The notes under the pieces are model-generated. The model was given only the letters and a program-made list of their open reading frames with translations, made no database searches and had not been told where the DNA came from. DNA of 64,000 bases, taken from the NCBI RefSeq assembly GCF_001514265.1, contig NZ_KQ948993.1, positions 264,787 to 328,786 on the forward strand. The letters are read 5' to 3'. Below, piece by piece: positions 8,104 to 16,279 of this stretch. The DNA is from Streptomyces resistomycificus. GTDB lineage: Bacteria; Actinomycetota; Actinomycetes; Streptomycetales; Streptomycetaceae. Within the stretch, counting starts at the first letter, position 1; the number at the start of each line of letters is the position of its first letter. The translations under genes and the position numbers were made by a program.

Positions 8104-9333
8104 ATGCGCAACACGTCGATCTGGACGGCGGCACTGGCGAGCGCGGCGTTGCTGACGGGCCTGGGGCCCGCGGGCGCAGCGTCCGCCGCGCCCGTGGGCG
8201 AGGCGTCCGCCGCCGCGACCACCCTGATCGTGGCCACGGGCGGCAGCGACTCCGCGGCGGGGACCCTCGCCCAGCCCCTGCGCACCGTCCAGCGGGCGGT
8301 GGACCTGGCCAGGCCCGGTGACACCATCGCGATACGCGGGGGTACGTACACCCTCACCGACAACATCACCCTCACCACCTCGGGCACCGCCTCCCAGCCC
8401 ATCACCCTCGGCGCCTACCAGGGCGAGCGGGTCGTCATCGACGGCGAGCAGCTGCCCGCGAGCCACACCCCGGTCGGCGGCAGCATCCCGCGAGCCGAAC
8501 GCGGAGCGATCCACCAGGAGGCGTCGTACTGGCGGATCTCCGATCTGGAGATCGTCAACGGCCCCTACGGCGTGTACTGCGACGGCTGCGACAACAACGT
8601 CTTCGCGCGCCTGAGGACCCACGACAACTACGAGTCCGGCTTCCAGCTCCAGGGTGCCTCCAGCAACAACCAGATCCTGAACCTGGACAGTCACTCCAAC
8701 CGCGACCCGCGCAAGAACGGCGAGAGCGCCGACGGTCTCGCCGTCAAGGAGGGCAGCGGTACGGGCAACGTGGTGCGCGGCGCCCGGCTGTGGAACAACG
8801 TCGACGACGGCTTCGACAACTGGAAGTTCACCTCGCCGATCCTGGTCGAGAACACCGTCGCGTACGGCAACGGCTTCAACCGCTGGGGCTTCCCCGACTT
8901 CGCGGGCGACGGCAACGGCTTCAAGCTCGGCGGCGGCAGCCCGGCGCCGGCCGTGGCCCACGTCCTGCGCAACAGCGTCTCCTTCAAGAACGCGGCGCAC
9001 GGTGTCACGGACAACGGCAACCCCGGCGCGCTGGCTTTGACCCGCAACTCCACCTACGGCAACGCGGGTACGGGCTTCGACGTGGACGTCTCGGGCGGCA
9101 AGGCCTCCCTCACCGCCAACCTGTCGGTCGCCGACGCGCGTGCCGTGGCGCTCGGTTCGGCGACCGTGTCCAGCGGCAACTCCTGGAATCTCGGCGGCAC
9201 TTGGAACGCGGCCTCGGTGCTGAGCACCGACCCGGCCCCGCTCACGGGCGCGCGGACGGCGGACGGTTCGCTGCCGTCGGCACCGTCGTTCCTCGTTCCG
9301 CGGAACGGGGCGAGCGTCGGGGCACGCCTCTGA
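8104..9333 (+). CDS. secreted right-handed beta-helix protein, PL9 pectate-lyase-like
   Basis: 409 residues. A Sec signal peptide with an Ala-rich cut region (MRNTSIWTAALASAALLTGL, then AASAAP) is followed by the DUF1565-like start TLIVATGGSDSAAGTLAQPL, in which a parallel beta-helix begins with Pro-Gly-Asp-Thr-Ile (RPGDTIAIRGGTYTL). Many Asn-rich turns (NNVFARLRTHDN, NQILNLDSHSN) and ESADGLAVKEGSGTGN fit polysaccharide lyase family 9 (PelL type), where Ca-binding aspartates and a lysine act. It is exported and probably cleaves pectin or another uronan; substrate is inferred from family only. Confidence 0.83.
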   Translation: MRNTSIWTAALASAALLTGLGPAGAASAAPVGEASAAATTLIVATGGSDSAAGTLAQPLRTVQRAVDLARPGDTIAIRGGTYTLTDNITLTTSGTASQPITLGAYQGERVVIDGEQLPASHTPVGGSIPRAERGAIHQEASYWRISDLEIVNGPYGVYCDGCDNNVFARLRTHDNYESGFQLQGASSNNQILNLDSHSNRDPRKNGESADGLAVKEGSGTGNVVRGARLWNNVDDGFDNWKFTSPILVENTVAYGNGFNRWGFPDFAGDGNGFKLGGGSPAPAVAHVLRNSVSFKNAAHGVTDNGNPGALALTRNSTYGNAGTGFDVDVSGGKASLTANLSVADARAVALGSATVSSGNSWNLGGTWNAASVLSTDPAPLTGARTADGSLPSAPSFLVPRNGASVGARL

Positions 9334-9397
9334 CCGCGAACGCGTCCAGACCACCCCGGCGGCACCGGGTGATCAGTGGAGGACGCATGCTTCTCCC

Positions 9398-9802
9398 ATG
9401 CCTTCGACGCCCCGTACGCTCCTGACCGGCTCCGGCTCCTGCACCCTCGTCGTCTGCCGGGGCTGCTGCTGCGGCAACGCCCGCAAGCAGCCCGGCACCG
9501 ACCCCGTCTGGCAGCTCGAACTGCTGCGCGCGGGCGCGGCCGAGCACGGCTTCCAGGTCCGTACGACCGATTGTCTCGGCCCCTGCGACCAGGCCAACGT
9601 GATCGTCGTGCGCCCCTCGACCGCCGGGCGCCGGGCCGGCGGACGGGCCGTGTGGGTGGGGTTCGTGATGGACGACGACAGCACCGAGGAGGTCGTGCGG
9701 TGGGCGGCGGCCGGGGGCCCCGGTGTCGCCGAGCCGCCGCCCACGCTGGAGCTGCAGTTCATCAAGCCGCCTCGGGACGCGCGGGTGCGCTCCCGCCGCT
9801 GA
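9398..9802 (+). CDS. (2Fe-2S) ferredoxin-like thioredoxin-fold protein
   Basis: 134 residues. CTLVVCRGCCCGNARK near the N-terminus and DCLGPCDQANVIVV (Cys59 and Cys63) give the C-x(n)-C ... C-x3-C pattern of thioredoxin-like [2Fe-2S] ferredoxins. It is soluble and cytoplasmic. It is just upstream of the zinc-regulated rpmF/cobW pair but separated from it by a 10-bp repeat tract and a Zur box, so it may belong to a different unit. Its redox partner is not known. Confidence 0.75.
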   Translation: MPSTPRTLLTGSGSCTLVVCRGCCCGNARKQPGTDPVWQLELLRAGAAEHGFQVRTTDCLGPCDQANVIVVRPSTAGRRAGGRAVWVGFVMDDDSTEEVVRWAAAGGPGVAEPPPTLELQFIKPPRDARVRSRR

Positions 9803-9810
9803 AGGCCACC

Positions 9811-9870
9811 GGACCCCGCCGGACCCCGCCCGGCCCCGCCCGGCCCCGCCCGGCCCCGCCGGACCCCGCT
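9811..9870. repeat. six tandem 10-bp GC repeats
   Basis: Six perfectly phased decamers of the form (G/C)G(A/G)CCCCGCC occupy 9811-9870, starting 8 bp after the [2Fe-2S] gene and ending at the Zur box. The last copy ends in CGCT. The strand-specific C-richness could act as a terminator-like or structural element; function is unknown. Confidence 0.85.
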
Positions 9871-9873
9871 AAT

Positions 9874-9894
9874 TGTTAATGGGATCCATTTTCA
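9874..9894. promoter_or_regulatory. Zur box (zinc-repressor operator) upstream of rpmF
   Basis: TG-N17-CA with the near-palindromic core AATGG-GAT-CCATT at 9878-9890 and an A+T-rich flank. This resembles the 21-bp Zur operator known upstream of zinc-free ribosomal protein paralogues in actinobacteria. It lies 39 bp before the rpmF start in an otherwise very GC-rich gap. Binding is inferred. Confidence 0.75.
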
Positions 9895-9933
9895 TGTAGC
9901 GTCCTCGGTGCTCACCCACCGAGGAGGACCGTC

Positions 9934-10104
9934 ATGGCCGTACCCAAGCGGAAGATGTCCCGCAGCAACACCCGCCACCGCCGCGCGCAGTGGAAGGCCG
10001 CCACCCCCACGCTCGTACCCGTCACGATCGACGGCGTGCGTCACCTCGTACCGCAGAACCTGGTCAGGGCGTACGAGCGCGGGCTGCTGCGCCCCGAGGG
10101 CTGA
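9934..10104 (+). CDS. rpmF: 50S ribosomal protein L32, zinc-independent paralogue
   Basis: 56 residues: MAVPKRKMSRSNTRHRRAQW at the start and a tail ending YERGLLRPEG. The CxxC...CxxC zinc-ribbon cysteines of standard L32 are absent, so this is the zinc-free (C-) form that replaces the zinc-binding protein under zinc limitation. The Zur box just upstream and the CobW-type GTPase six bases downstream fit a zinc-starvation response. GAGGAGG precedes ATG 9934. Short, but the family match covers its whole length. Confidence 0.93.
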   Translation: MAVPKRKMSRSNTRHRRAQWKAATPTLVPVTIDGVRHLVPQNLVRAYERGLLRPEG

Positions 10105-10110
10105 GCGCCG

Positions 10111-11265
10111 GTGCCGCACGACCTGCTGCCCGTCACCGTGCTGTCCGGGTTCCTCGGAGCGGGCAAGACGACCCTGCTCAACCACGTCCTCGCGAACCGC
10201 GAAGGACTGCGCGTCGCCGTCATCGTCAACGACATGAGCGAGGTCAACATCGACGCCGCCCTGGTGCGGGGCGGCGAGGCGGCCCTGTCCCGGACCGAGG
10301 AACGGCTGGTGGAGATGACCAACGGGTGCATCTGCTGCACCCTGCGGGACGATCTCCTGGAGGAGGTCGACCGACTGGCCCGCGAGGGCCGCTTCGACCA
10401 CCTGCTCATCGAGTCGTCCGGCATCTCCGAACCGATGCCCGTGGCGGCCACGTTCGCCTTCGCCCGGGACGACGGCGCCACCCTCGGGGACCTCGCCCGT
10501 CTGGACACCATGGTCACGGTCGTGGACGCCGCCAACTTCCTGCCCGAACTCGAGCGGGGCGACGAACTGGCCGAGCGGGGACTCGACCAGTACGAGGAGG
10601 ACGAACGCACCGTCAGCGACCTGCTCGTCGACCAGGTCGAGTTCGCCGACGTCATCGTGCTCAACAAGCTCGACCTCGTCGACGAGGACTCAGCGGACCG
10701 GCTGAGGGCGGCGCTCGGCCGGCTCAACCCCCTGGCCCGTATCGTCCCGGCGCTGCACGGCCGGGTCGCCCTCGGCGAGGTGCTGGACACCGGCCTGTTC
10801 GACCTCGAGCGGGCCCAGCAGGCACCCGGCTGGGTGCGGGAGCTCAACGGCGACCACGTGCCGGAGACCGAGGAGTACGGGGTCTCCTCCATCGTCTTCC
10901 GCTCCGGACTTCCCTTCCATCCGGGCCGGTTGTGGGACTTCGTGACCGAGGAGCTGGACAGCGGCAGGTACGGGCGGATCCTGCGCTCCAAGGGCTTCTT
11001 CGCCCTGGCGAGCCGTCCGGGAGTGACGGGCCTGTGGTCCCAGGCCGGTTCGGTGGCGCGGTTCGAGCCGTCCGCCGCCCGCGATCCGGAGGCTCCGTAC
11101 GCGCAGGAACTGGTCTTCATCGGGACCCGGTTGGAGGCCGAGGCGCTCCAGGACGCCCTGGCCGGCTGCCTGGTGAGGTCCGATGAGCCCCTTCCGCCCG
11201 TCGATCCGTTCCCCGGCTGGGACACCTACGGCATCGACGAGGCCTGCGACCACGCAGAGGTGTAG
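10111..11265 (+). CDS. CobW/ZNG1-like G3E GTPase (zinc metallochaperone candidate)
   Basis: 384 residues. The P-loop is GFLGAGKTT (residues 13-21), the metal-binding CxCC motif is GCICC (Cys73, Cys75, Cys76), the switch region is ESSGISEP, and NKLDLVDE is the guanine-specificity motif. A CobW_C domain follows (SKGFFALASRPGVTGLWSQA). Such GTPases deliver zinc to client enzymes when zinc is scarce. It starts with GTG six bases after the rpmF stop, so both are probably expressed from the Zur-controlled promoter. Its 3' end overlaps the convergent nucleotidyltransferase gene by 40 bp. Confidence 0.9.
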   Translation: MPHDLLPVTVLSGFLGAGKTTLLNHVLANREGLRVAVIVNDMSEVNIDAALVRGGEAALSRTEERLVEMTNGCICCTLRDDLLEEVDRLAREGRFDHLLIESSGISEPMPVAATFAFARDDGATLGDLARLDTMVTVVDAANFLPELERGDELAERGLDQYEEDERTVSDLLVDQVEFADVIVLNKLDLVDEDSADRLRAALGRLNPLARIVPALHGRVALGEVLDTGLFDLERAQQAPGWVRELNGDHVPETEEYGVSSIVFRSGLPFHPGRLWDFVTEELDSGRYGRILRSKGFFALASRPGVTGLWSQAGSVARFEPSAARDPEAPYAQELVFIGTRLEAEALQDALAGCLVRSDEPLPPVDPFPGWDTYGIDEACDHAEV

Positions 11266-11939
11266 AAGAGGTCGCGCACCCGGTGCAACCACGCCTCGAC
11301 GACCGTCTCGTCGGGGCGCTCCGGCAGCGCCGGGGTCGCCTCGTCGAAGGCGGTCTCGTAGTACCTGAGCAGCGGCAGCGCGGCCGACGGGTCGGCGGCG
11401 ACCCGCTCACCGAAGGCGTGGTACTCCTCGGGATCCTCGACCCGGATCGCCAGCCGCCCGGTGGCGTACAGCTCCAGCCCCTGGTGGCACAGCCGCTTCA
11501 GGTGCCGGGCGTGCTTGGCGGTCCGCTTGCGGGTGTCCGCGGAGAACGAGCCGTCGCCGCGGTTCTCGAGGCGCCGGAACTGCTGGGTGGCGTAGCCGAG
11601 GTAGGCGTCCCGGACGCGCTGTGCGCACAGGAACGACGTGCGGATGCCGATCAGTTCGTCGCCGAGCGGGGTGCGCACCTCGTACAGCTCGTCAGGCAGC
11701 CACACCAGTTCCATGGCGGTCGGGTTGCCGCCGAGGGCGAGCCGGCACCACTTGGCGGCCTCGTGCAGCGTGCGGTCCGGTGCCGTGGTGACGTGGGACT
11801 CCTTCGGGCCGCGCAGGCCGTGCAGCTCGGCGGTGGGCGCGGCGAAGAGGCCGAGCCGGTCGACGTCGGATCCGGCGTGGGCGAGGCCGTACGCGGTGGA
11901 ACCGACGATGCCGGACAGCAGGATGTTCGGGACGGTCAC
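11226..11939 (-). CDS. predicted nucleotidyltransferase (DNA polymerase beta superfamily, RlaP-like)
   Basis: 237 residues from the GTG at 11939. The nucleotidyltransferase signature is LLSGIVGSTAYGLAHAGSDVDRLGLF: a GS motif then D-x-D-like acidic residues, slightly shifted (SDVDRLG). The C-terminal helical part (RRLENRGDGSF, RTAKHARHLKRLCHQGLELY) matches the RlaP group of stand-alone transferases of unknown substrate. The 3' end overlaps cobW by 40 bp tail to tail. It may modify nucleic acids or antibiotics; nothing in the sequence decides. Confidence 0.75.
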   Translation of the reverse strand: MTVPNILLSGIVGSTAYGLAHAGSDVDRLGLFAAPTAELHGLRGPKESHVTTAPDRTLHEAAKWCRLALGGNPTAMELVWLPDELYEVRTPLGDELIGIRTSFLCAQRVRDAYLGYATQQFRRLENRGDGSFSADTRKRTAKHARHLKRLCHQGLELYATGRLAIRVEDPEEYHAFGERVAADPSAALPLLRYYETAFDEATPALPERPDETVVEAWLHRVRDLFYTSAWSQASSMP

Positions 11940-12139
11940 GGCGGGCCGCCTTCCGGTGCGGGATGACAGGGACGAGCGGCCGCCACGCGGACCTGGGCGG
12001 ACGGGCGGCCACCGCGAAGACCGGGACGCACCTGGGCCGCCGCGGGGACCTGCCCCATTGTGGTGACCTGCCCGATCGCGGTCACGCGGTTTTCCGCGGG
12101 GCGCGGGAATGCCGCCGCCCCTCACGCGTTGAACCACCT

Positions 12140-13138
12140 GTGAGTTCTTCGATCGCCGGCACCCGCTTCTCCGTCCTCGACCGTTCCCGCACCCGCGAGG
12201 GCCGCCCGGACGCCGAGGCGCTGCGCGACACCGTACGGCTGGCGCAGGAGCTGGAGGAGCTCGGATACCACCGGTTCTGGGTCTCGGAGCACCACGGGGT
12301 GCCCGGCGTCGCCGGTTCGGCGCCGACCGTGCTGGCCGCCGCCGTGGCGGCCGCGACGCGGACGATCCGGGTCGGCACCGGCGGAGTGATGCTGCCCAAC
12401 CACCGGCCGCTGGTCGTGGCCGAGCAGTTCGGGGTGCTGGAGTCGCTCTTCCCCGGGCGGATCGACATGGGCCTCGGGCGTTCGGTGGGCTTCACCGACG
12501 GGGTGCGCCGGGCGCTCGGGCGCGACAAGGGCGACGCCGGGGACTTCGCGGCGCAGCTGGACGAACTGCTCGGCTGGTTCCGAGGCACCTCCCCGACGGG
12601 TGTGCACGCGCGCCCCGCGGAGGGGCTGACCGTGCCGCCGTTCGTGCTGGCCATGGGCGAGGGCGCGACGATCGCGGCGCGCGCCGGCCTGCCGATGGTC
12701 ATCGGTGATCTGCGCGGCCGCGAGAAGATGCGGCGCGGTATCGACCACTACCGGGCGCACTTCCGGCCCTCGCCCTGGGCGCGGGAGCCGTACGTCGTCG
12801 TCTCGGGCACCGTCGCCGTGGCCGCCACCCCCGAGGAGGCACGGCGGCTGCTGATCCCCGAGGCCTGGTCGATGGCGCACTCGCGCACCCACGGCACCTT
12901 CCCTCCGCTGCCGCCCGCCGAGCGGGTGGAGGCGCTGACGATGAGCGGCAGGGAGCGCGGCTTCTACGAGGCCGGGCTCGTCGGCCAGCTCGCGGGCACC
13001 GAGGAGCAGGTCGCCCACGAGCTGGAGTCCCTGCTCAAGGAGACGGGGGCGCAGGAGGTCCTGGTCACCACCAGCACGTACGACCGCGAGGCCCTCCGGG
13101 ACTCCTACCGGCGGCTCGCGAGGATCACCGCCGGGTAG
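12140..13138 (+). CDS. luciferase-like monooxygenase (LLM class, MsnO8/alkanal type)
   Basis: 332 residues. ELGYHRFWVSEHHGVPGVAG is the diagnostic N-terminal motif of alkanal-monooxygenase-like proteins, followed by RIRVGTGGVMLPNH-type flavin-binding text and FPGRIDMGLGRSVG. These TIM-barrel enzymes use FMNH2 (or F420) to oxidise small organics; the substrate is unknown. The GTG at 12140 gives VSSSIAGTRFSVLDRSRT, the usual family start, so the longer in-frame extension is rejected. Monocistronic by spacing. Confidence 0.85.
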   Translation: MSSSIAGTRFSVLDRSRTREGRPDAEALRDTVRLAQELEELGYHRFWVSEHHGVPGVAGSAPTVLAAAVAAATRTIRVGTGGVMLPNHRPLVVAEQFGVLESLFPGRIDMGLGRSVGFTDGVRRALGRDKGDAGDFAAQLDELLGWFRGTSPTGVHARPAEGLTVPPFVLAMGEGATIAARAGLPMVIGDLRGREKMRRGIDHYRAHFRPSPWAREPYVVVSGTVAVAATPEEARRLLIPEAWSMAHSRTHGTFPPLPPAERVEALTMSGRERGFYEAGLVGQLAGTEEQVAHELESLLKETGAQEVLVTTSTYDREALRDSYRRLARITAG

Positions 13139-13235
13139 CCTCTGGAGACTGCCACCGGCACCGATCACGTAGAATTGTGTGGTTTGTCCCCGGCTCGGCC
13201 AGGTTCGGCCAGAAGACCTCGTACGGAGTTCCCCC

Positions 13236-15614
13236 ATGCCCGACCCGAACGACCCTCAGGTCTCCCCGGACCCGCACCACGCCCCCGGCCCTCACGACCC
13301 GTACGTCCGCGTCCGCGGTGCGCGCGAGCACAACCTCAGAGCCGTGGATGTCGACGTTCCCCGGGACGTGCTGACCGTGTTCACCGGGGTGTCCGGTTCG
13401 GGGAAGTCGTCGCTGGCGTTCGGCACGATCTACGCCGAGGCGCAGCGGCGCTACTTCGAGTCGGTCGCGCCGTACGCGCGCCGGCTGATCCACCAGGTCG
13501 GGGCGCCCAAGGTCGGTGAGATCACCGGGCTGCCGCCCGCGGTGTCACTGGAGCAGCGCCGCTCGGCGCCGACGTCCCGTTCCTCGGTCGGCACGGTCAC
13601 CAACCTCTCCAACTCCCTGCGGATGCTCTTCTCCCGCGCCGGCGAGTATCCGCCGGGCGCTCCGCGGCTCGACTCCGACTCCTTCTCCCCCAACACCGCG
13701 GTGGGTGCCTGCCCGGAGTGCCACGGCCTGGGGCGGGTCCACCGTACGACCGAGGAGTCGCTGGTCCCTGACCCGTCACTGTCGATCCGCGAGGGCGCGA
13801 TCGCCGCGTGGCCGGGGGCCTGGCAGGGCAAGAACCTGCGGGACATCCTGGACGCGCTGGGTCACGACGTGGACCGGCCGTGGCGCGAACTGCCCGCCGG
13901 ACAGCGCGAGTGGATCCTGTTCACGGACGAGCAGCCGGTCGTCACCGTGCACCCGGTCCGGGACGCGGACCGCATCCAACGCCCCTACCAGGGCACGTAC
14001 ATGAGCGCCCGGCGGTACGTCATGAAGACGTTCGCGGACTCCAAGAGCCCGGCGCTGCGGGCGAGGGCGGAGCGCTTCCTCATCAGCACGCCCTGCCCTG
14101 CCTGTGACGGCAGCAGGCTGCGTCCCGAGGCGCTGGCGGTGACCTTCGCGGGCCGTACGATCGCCGAGCTGGCGGCCCTCCCGCTGGTGGAGCTGGCCAC
14201 GCTCCTCGACGCCGGCACGTCGCAGGCCGCCCGCGTCCTCACCGCCGACCTCAAGTCCCGCATCGCGCCGGTCGTCGAACTCGGCCTCGGCTATCTCGGC
14301 CTGGACCGCGCGACCCCCACCCTGTCGGCGGGTGAGCTTCAGCGACTGCGCCTCGCGACACAGCTGCGGTCCGGACTGTTCGGGGTGGTGTACGTGCTCG
14401 ACGAGCCGTCCGCCGGACTGCACCCGGCGGACACGGAGGCGCTGCTGACGGTGCTGGCGCGGCTGAAGGCGGCCGGGAACTCGGTGTTCGTGGTGGAGCA
14501 CCACCTCGACGTCATGCGCGGCGCGGACTGGCTGGTGGACGTGGGGCCCGGGGCGGGCGAACACGGCGGGCGGGTGCTGCACAGCGGTCCGGTGGCCGGG
14601 CTGGCCGACGTCACCGACTCGGCGACGGCCCGCTTCCTCTTCGACCGCTCCCCGGCTCCGGTACGCGAAGTCCGTCCGCCGCGCGGCCGGCTGAAGGTCG
14701 GTCCGGTCACCCGGCACAACCTGCGCGCGGTGACCACCGAGTTCCCTCTCGGCGTGTTCACCGCGGTCACGGGCGTCTCGGGATCGGGCAAGTCCACGCT
14801 CATCGGGGAGATCACCGAGGACCTCGAGGGCGTGGACCGGCTGGTCTCGGTCGACCAGAAGCCCATCGGCCGCACTCCGCGCTCCAACCTGGCGACGTAC
14901 ACGGGTCTATTCGACGTGGTGAGAAAGGTGTTCGCCGCCACCGACGAGGCCCGCTCCCGCGGTTACGGCGTCGGCCGCTTCTCCTTCAACGTCGCCGAGG
15001 GGCGCTGCGGGACCTGCCAGGGCGAGGGGTACGTGACCGTCGAGCTGCTGTTCCTGCCGAGCACCTACACGCCGTGCCCGGACTGCGGTGGGGCGCGGTA
15101 CAACCCCGAGACGCTCGAAGTCACCTACCGGGGCCGGAACATCGCCCAGGTGCTGGACCTGACCGTGGAGGCGGCGGCGGAGTTCTTCGCGGACACACCG
15201 GCGGTCGCTCGCAGCCTCACGACACTGTTCGACGTCGGCCTCGGCTACCTGCGTCTGGGGCAGCCCGCGACCGAGCTGTCCGGTGGCGAGGCCCAACGCA
15301 TCAAGCTGGCGAGCGAGTTGCAGCGGGGACACCGCGGACACACCCTCTACCTCCTGGACGAGCCGACAACCGGCCTGCACCCGGCCGACGTCGAGGTCCT
15401 GCTGCGTCAACTGCACGGCCTCGTCGACGCCGGCCAGACCGTCGTCGTCGTCGAGCACGACATGGCGGTCGTCGCCGGCGCGGACTGGGTGATCGACCTG
15501 GGTCCGGGCGGGGGCGACGAGGGCGGACGGATCGTGGCGGCGGGGGCACCCAGGGAGGTGGCACGGGCGGAGGGCAGCGTCACGGCGGCCTACTTGGGTC
15601 GGGTGCTTCGATAG
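13236..15614 (+). CDS. UvrA-like ABC ATPase (class II, drug-resistance/DNA-protection type)
   Basis: 792 residues with two ABC modules. Walker A motifs are GVSGSGKSS (51-59) and GVSGSGKST; ABC signatures are LSAGELQRLRLA and LSGGEAQRIKLA; Walker B reads VLDEPSAGLHP and LLDEPTTGLHP. Zinc-finger cysteines are kept (CPECHGLGR, CPACDGSR, CGTCQGEGY, CPDCGG). The protein is shorter than housekeeping UvrA (about 950), fitting UvrA2/DrrC-type proteins that protect DNA from intercalating drugs. ATG 13236 has CGGAG upstream, and TAGAAT at 13171-13176 could be its -10. It precedes a non-coding gap and the 16-kb island. Confidence 0.9.
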   Translation: MPDPNDPQVSPDPHHAPGPHDPYVRVRGAREHNLRAVDVDVPRDVLTVFTGVSGSGKSSLAFGTIYAEAQRRYFESVAPYARRLIHQVGAPKVGEITGLPPAVSLEQRRSAPTSRSSVGTVTNLSNSLRMLFSRAGEYPPGAPRLDSDSFSPNTAVGACPECHGLGRVHRTTEESLVPDPSLSIREGAIAAWPGAWQGKNLRDILDALGHDVDRPWRELPAGQREWILFTDEQPVVTVHPVRDADRIQRPYQGTYMSARRYVMKTFADSKSPALRARAERFLISTPCPACDGSRLRPEALAVTFAGRTIAELAALPLVELATLLDAGTSQAARVLTADLKSRIAPVVELGLGYLGLDRATPTLSAGELQRLRLATQLRSGLFGVVYVLDEPSAGLHPADTEALLTVLARLKAAGNSVFVVEHHLDVMRGADWLVDVGPGAGEHGGRVLHSGPVAGLADVTDSATARFLFDRSPAPVREVRPPRGRLKVGPVTRHNLRAVTTEFPLGVFTAVTGVSGSGKSTLIGEITEDLEGVDRLVSVDQKPIGRTPRSNLATYTGLFDVVRKVFAATDEARSRGYGVGRFSFNVAEGRCGTCQGEGYVTVELLFLPSTYTPCPDCGGARYNPETLEVTYRGRNIAQVLDLTVEAAAEFFADTPAVARSLTTLFDVGLGYLRLGQPATELSGGEAQRIKLASELQRGHRGHTLYLLDEPTTGLHPADVEVLLRQLHGLVDAGQTVVVVEHDMAVVAGADWVIDLGPGGGDEGGRIVAAGAPREVARAEGSVTAAYLGRVLR

Positions 15615-16279
15615 GGCGCCGGGAGGCCGAGGGAGCGGGTGCGGTGGGGCGTCCTCACTGTTGGTGCCGGAGGGACGTCGGATCCGACGTGGCGCTGTGA
15701 AACGCAGGCCGCGCCTACCTCGTTCGCGTCGAACGCCGACACCTGGAAGGCCCGAGCGGCCACGCCCCGAGAACGGCCTCTTCGCCGGTCTGCGCTGATC
15801 CGCCCGCAGGACCGGCCGGCCGGCCGAGCAGGCACACCGACCGCACGGCTCGATGCGCTCGGCGAGCCGCCAGAAGCGGTACGCCATGCTCGGCTGTCTC
15901 ACCCTGAGGTTGGCGAACTGACTCACTCAAACCGCAGTTGACTGCCGTACCCGTCTGCCCAGTTGCACCACGTATTAGACGGTAGGACCATCAAAGAGCA
16001 GGCTTGGCAACCTCTGGATTTCGGCCGGAGGACACCCCGGCCGGGCGGCCCCGGGATCCCCGGGGGGCGCATGCAGAGGCTGGTTATTCCCGTGATTCAA
16101 AAACCGTCAGCGGCCGCTCAGGCCGGTCGAGGGCCAGCCGTAACAAGACTGCCTGTTTCCAGTACGCCTTAAATACCCTTGCTCTGCAAGGTCGGCCATC
16201 TGCTTTTCGATTCTCCTAGGGTGTCGCGTTCATCACTGCATGATCAGCGGCCTAGGAACTCCAGTCAAAGGAATTAGCG
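15615..16279. other. 665-bp gap without a recognisable gene
   Basis: Both strands were read. Short open frames (for example 15639-15941 on plus and 15715-15930 on minus) have no family resemblance and no convincing ribosome site. The last 120 bases are poorer in GC than the flanks and hold two copies of the rare hexamer CCTAGG (16215-16220, 16251-16256) set as an inverted arrangement before the repeat-protein gene. Probably promoter DNA of the island plus decayed sequence. Confidence 0.5.

Noticed and set aside
13236..15614. Housekeeping excinuclease UvrA
   Set aside because: Too short (792 residues against about 950) and lacks the usual UvrB-binding region; fits UvrA-like class II proteins.
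15639..16172. Small plus-strand frames after the UvrA-like gene
   Set aside because: No ribosome sites, no family resemblance, composition like random GC-rich DNA.
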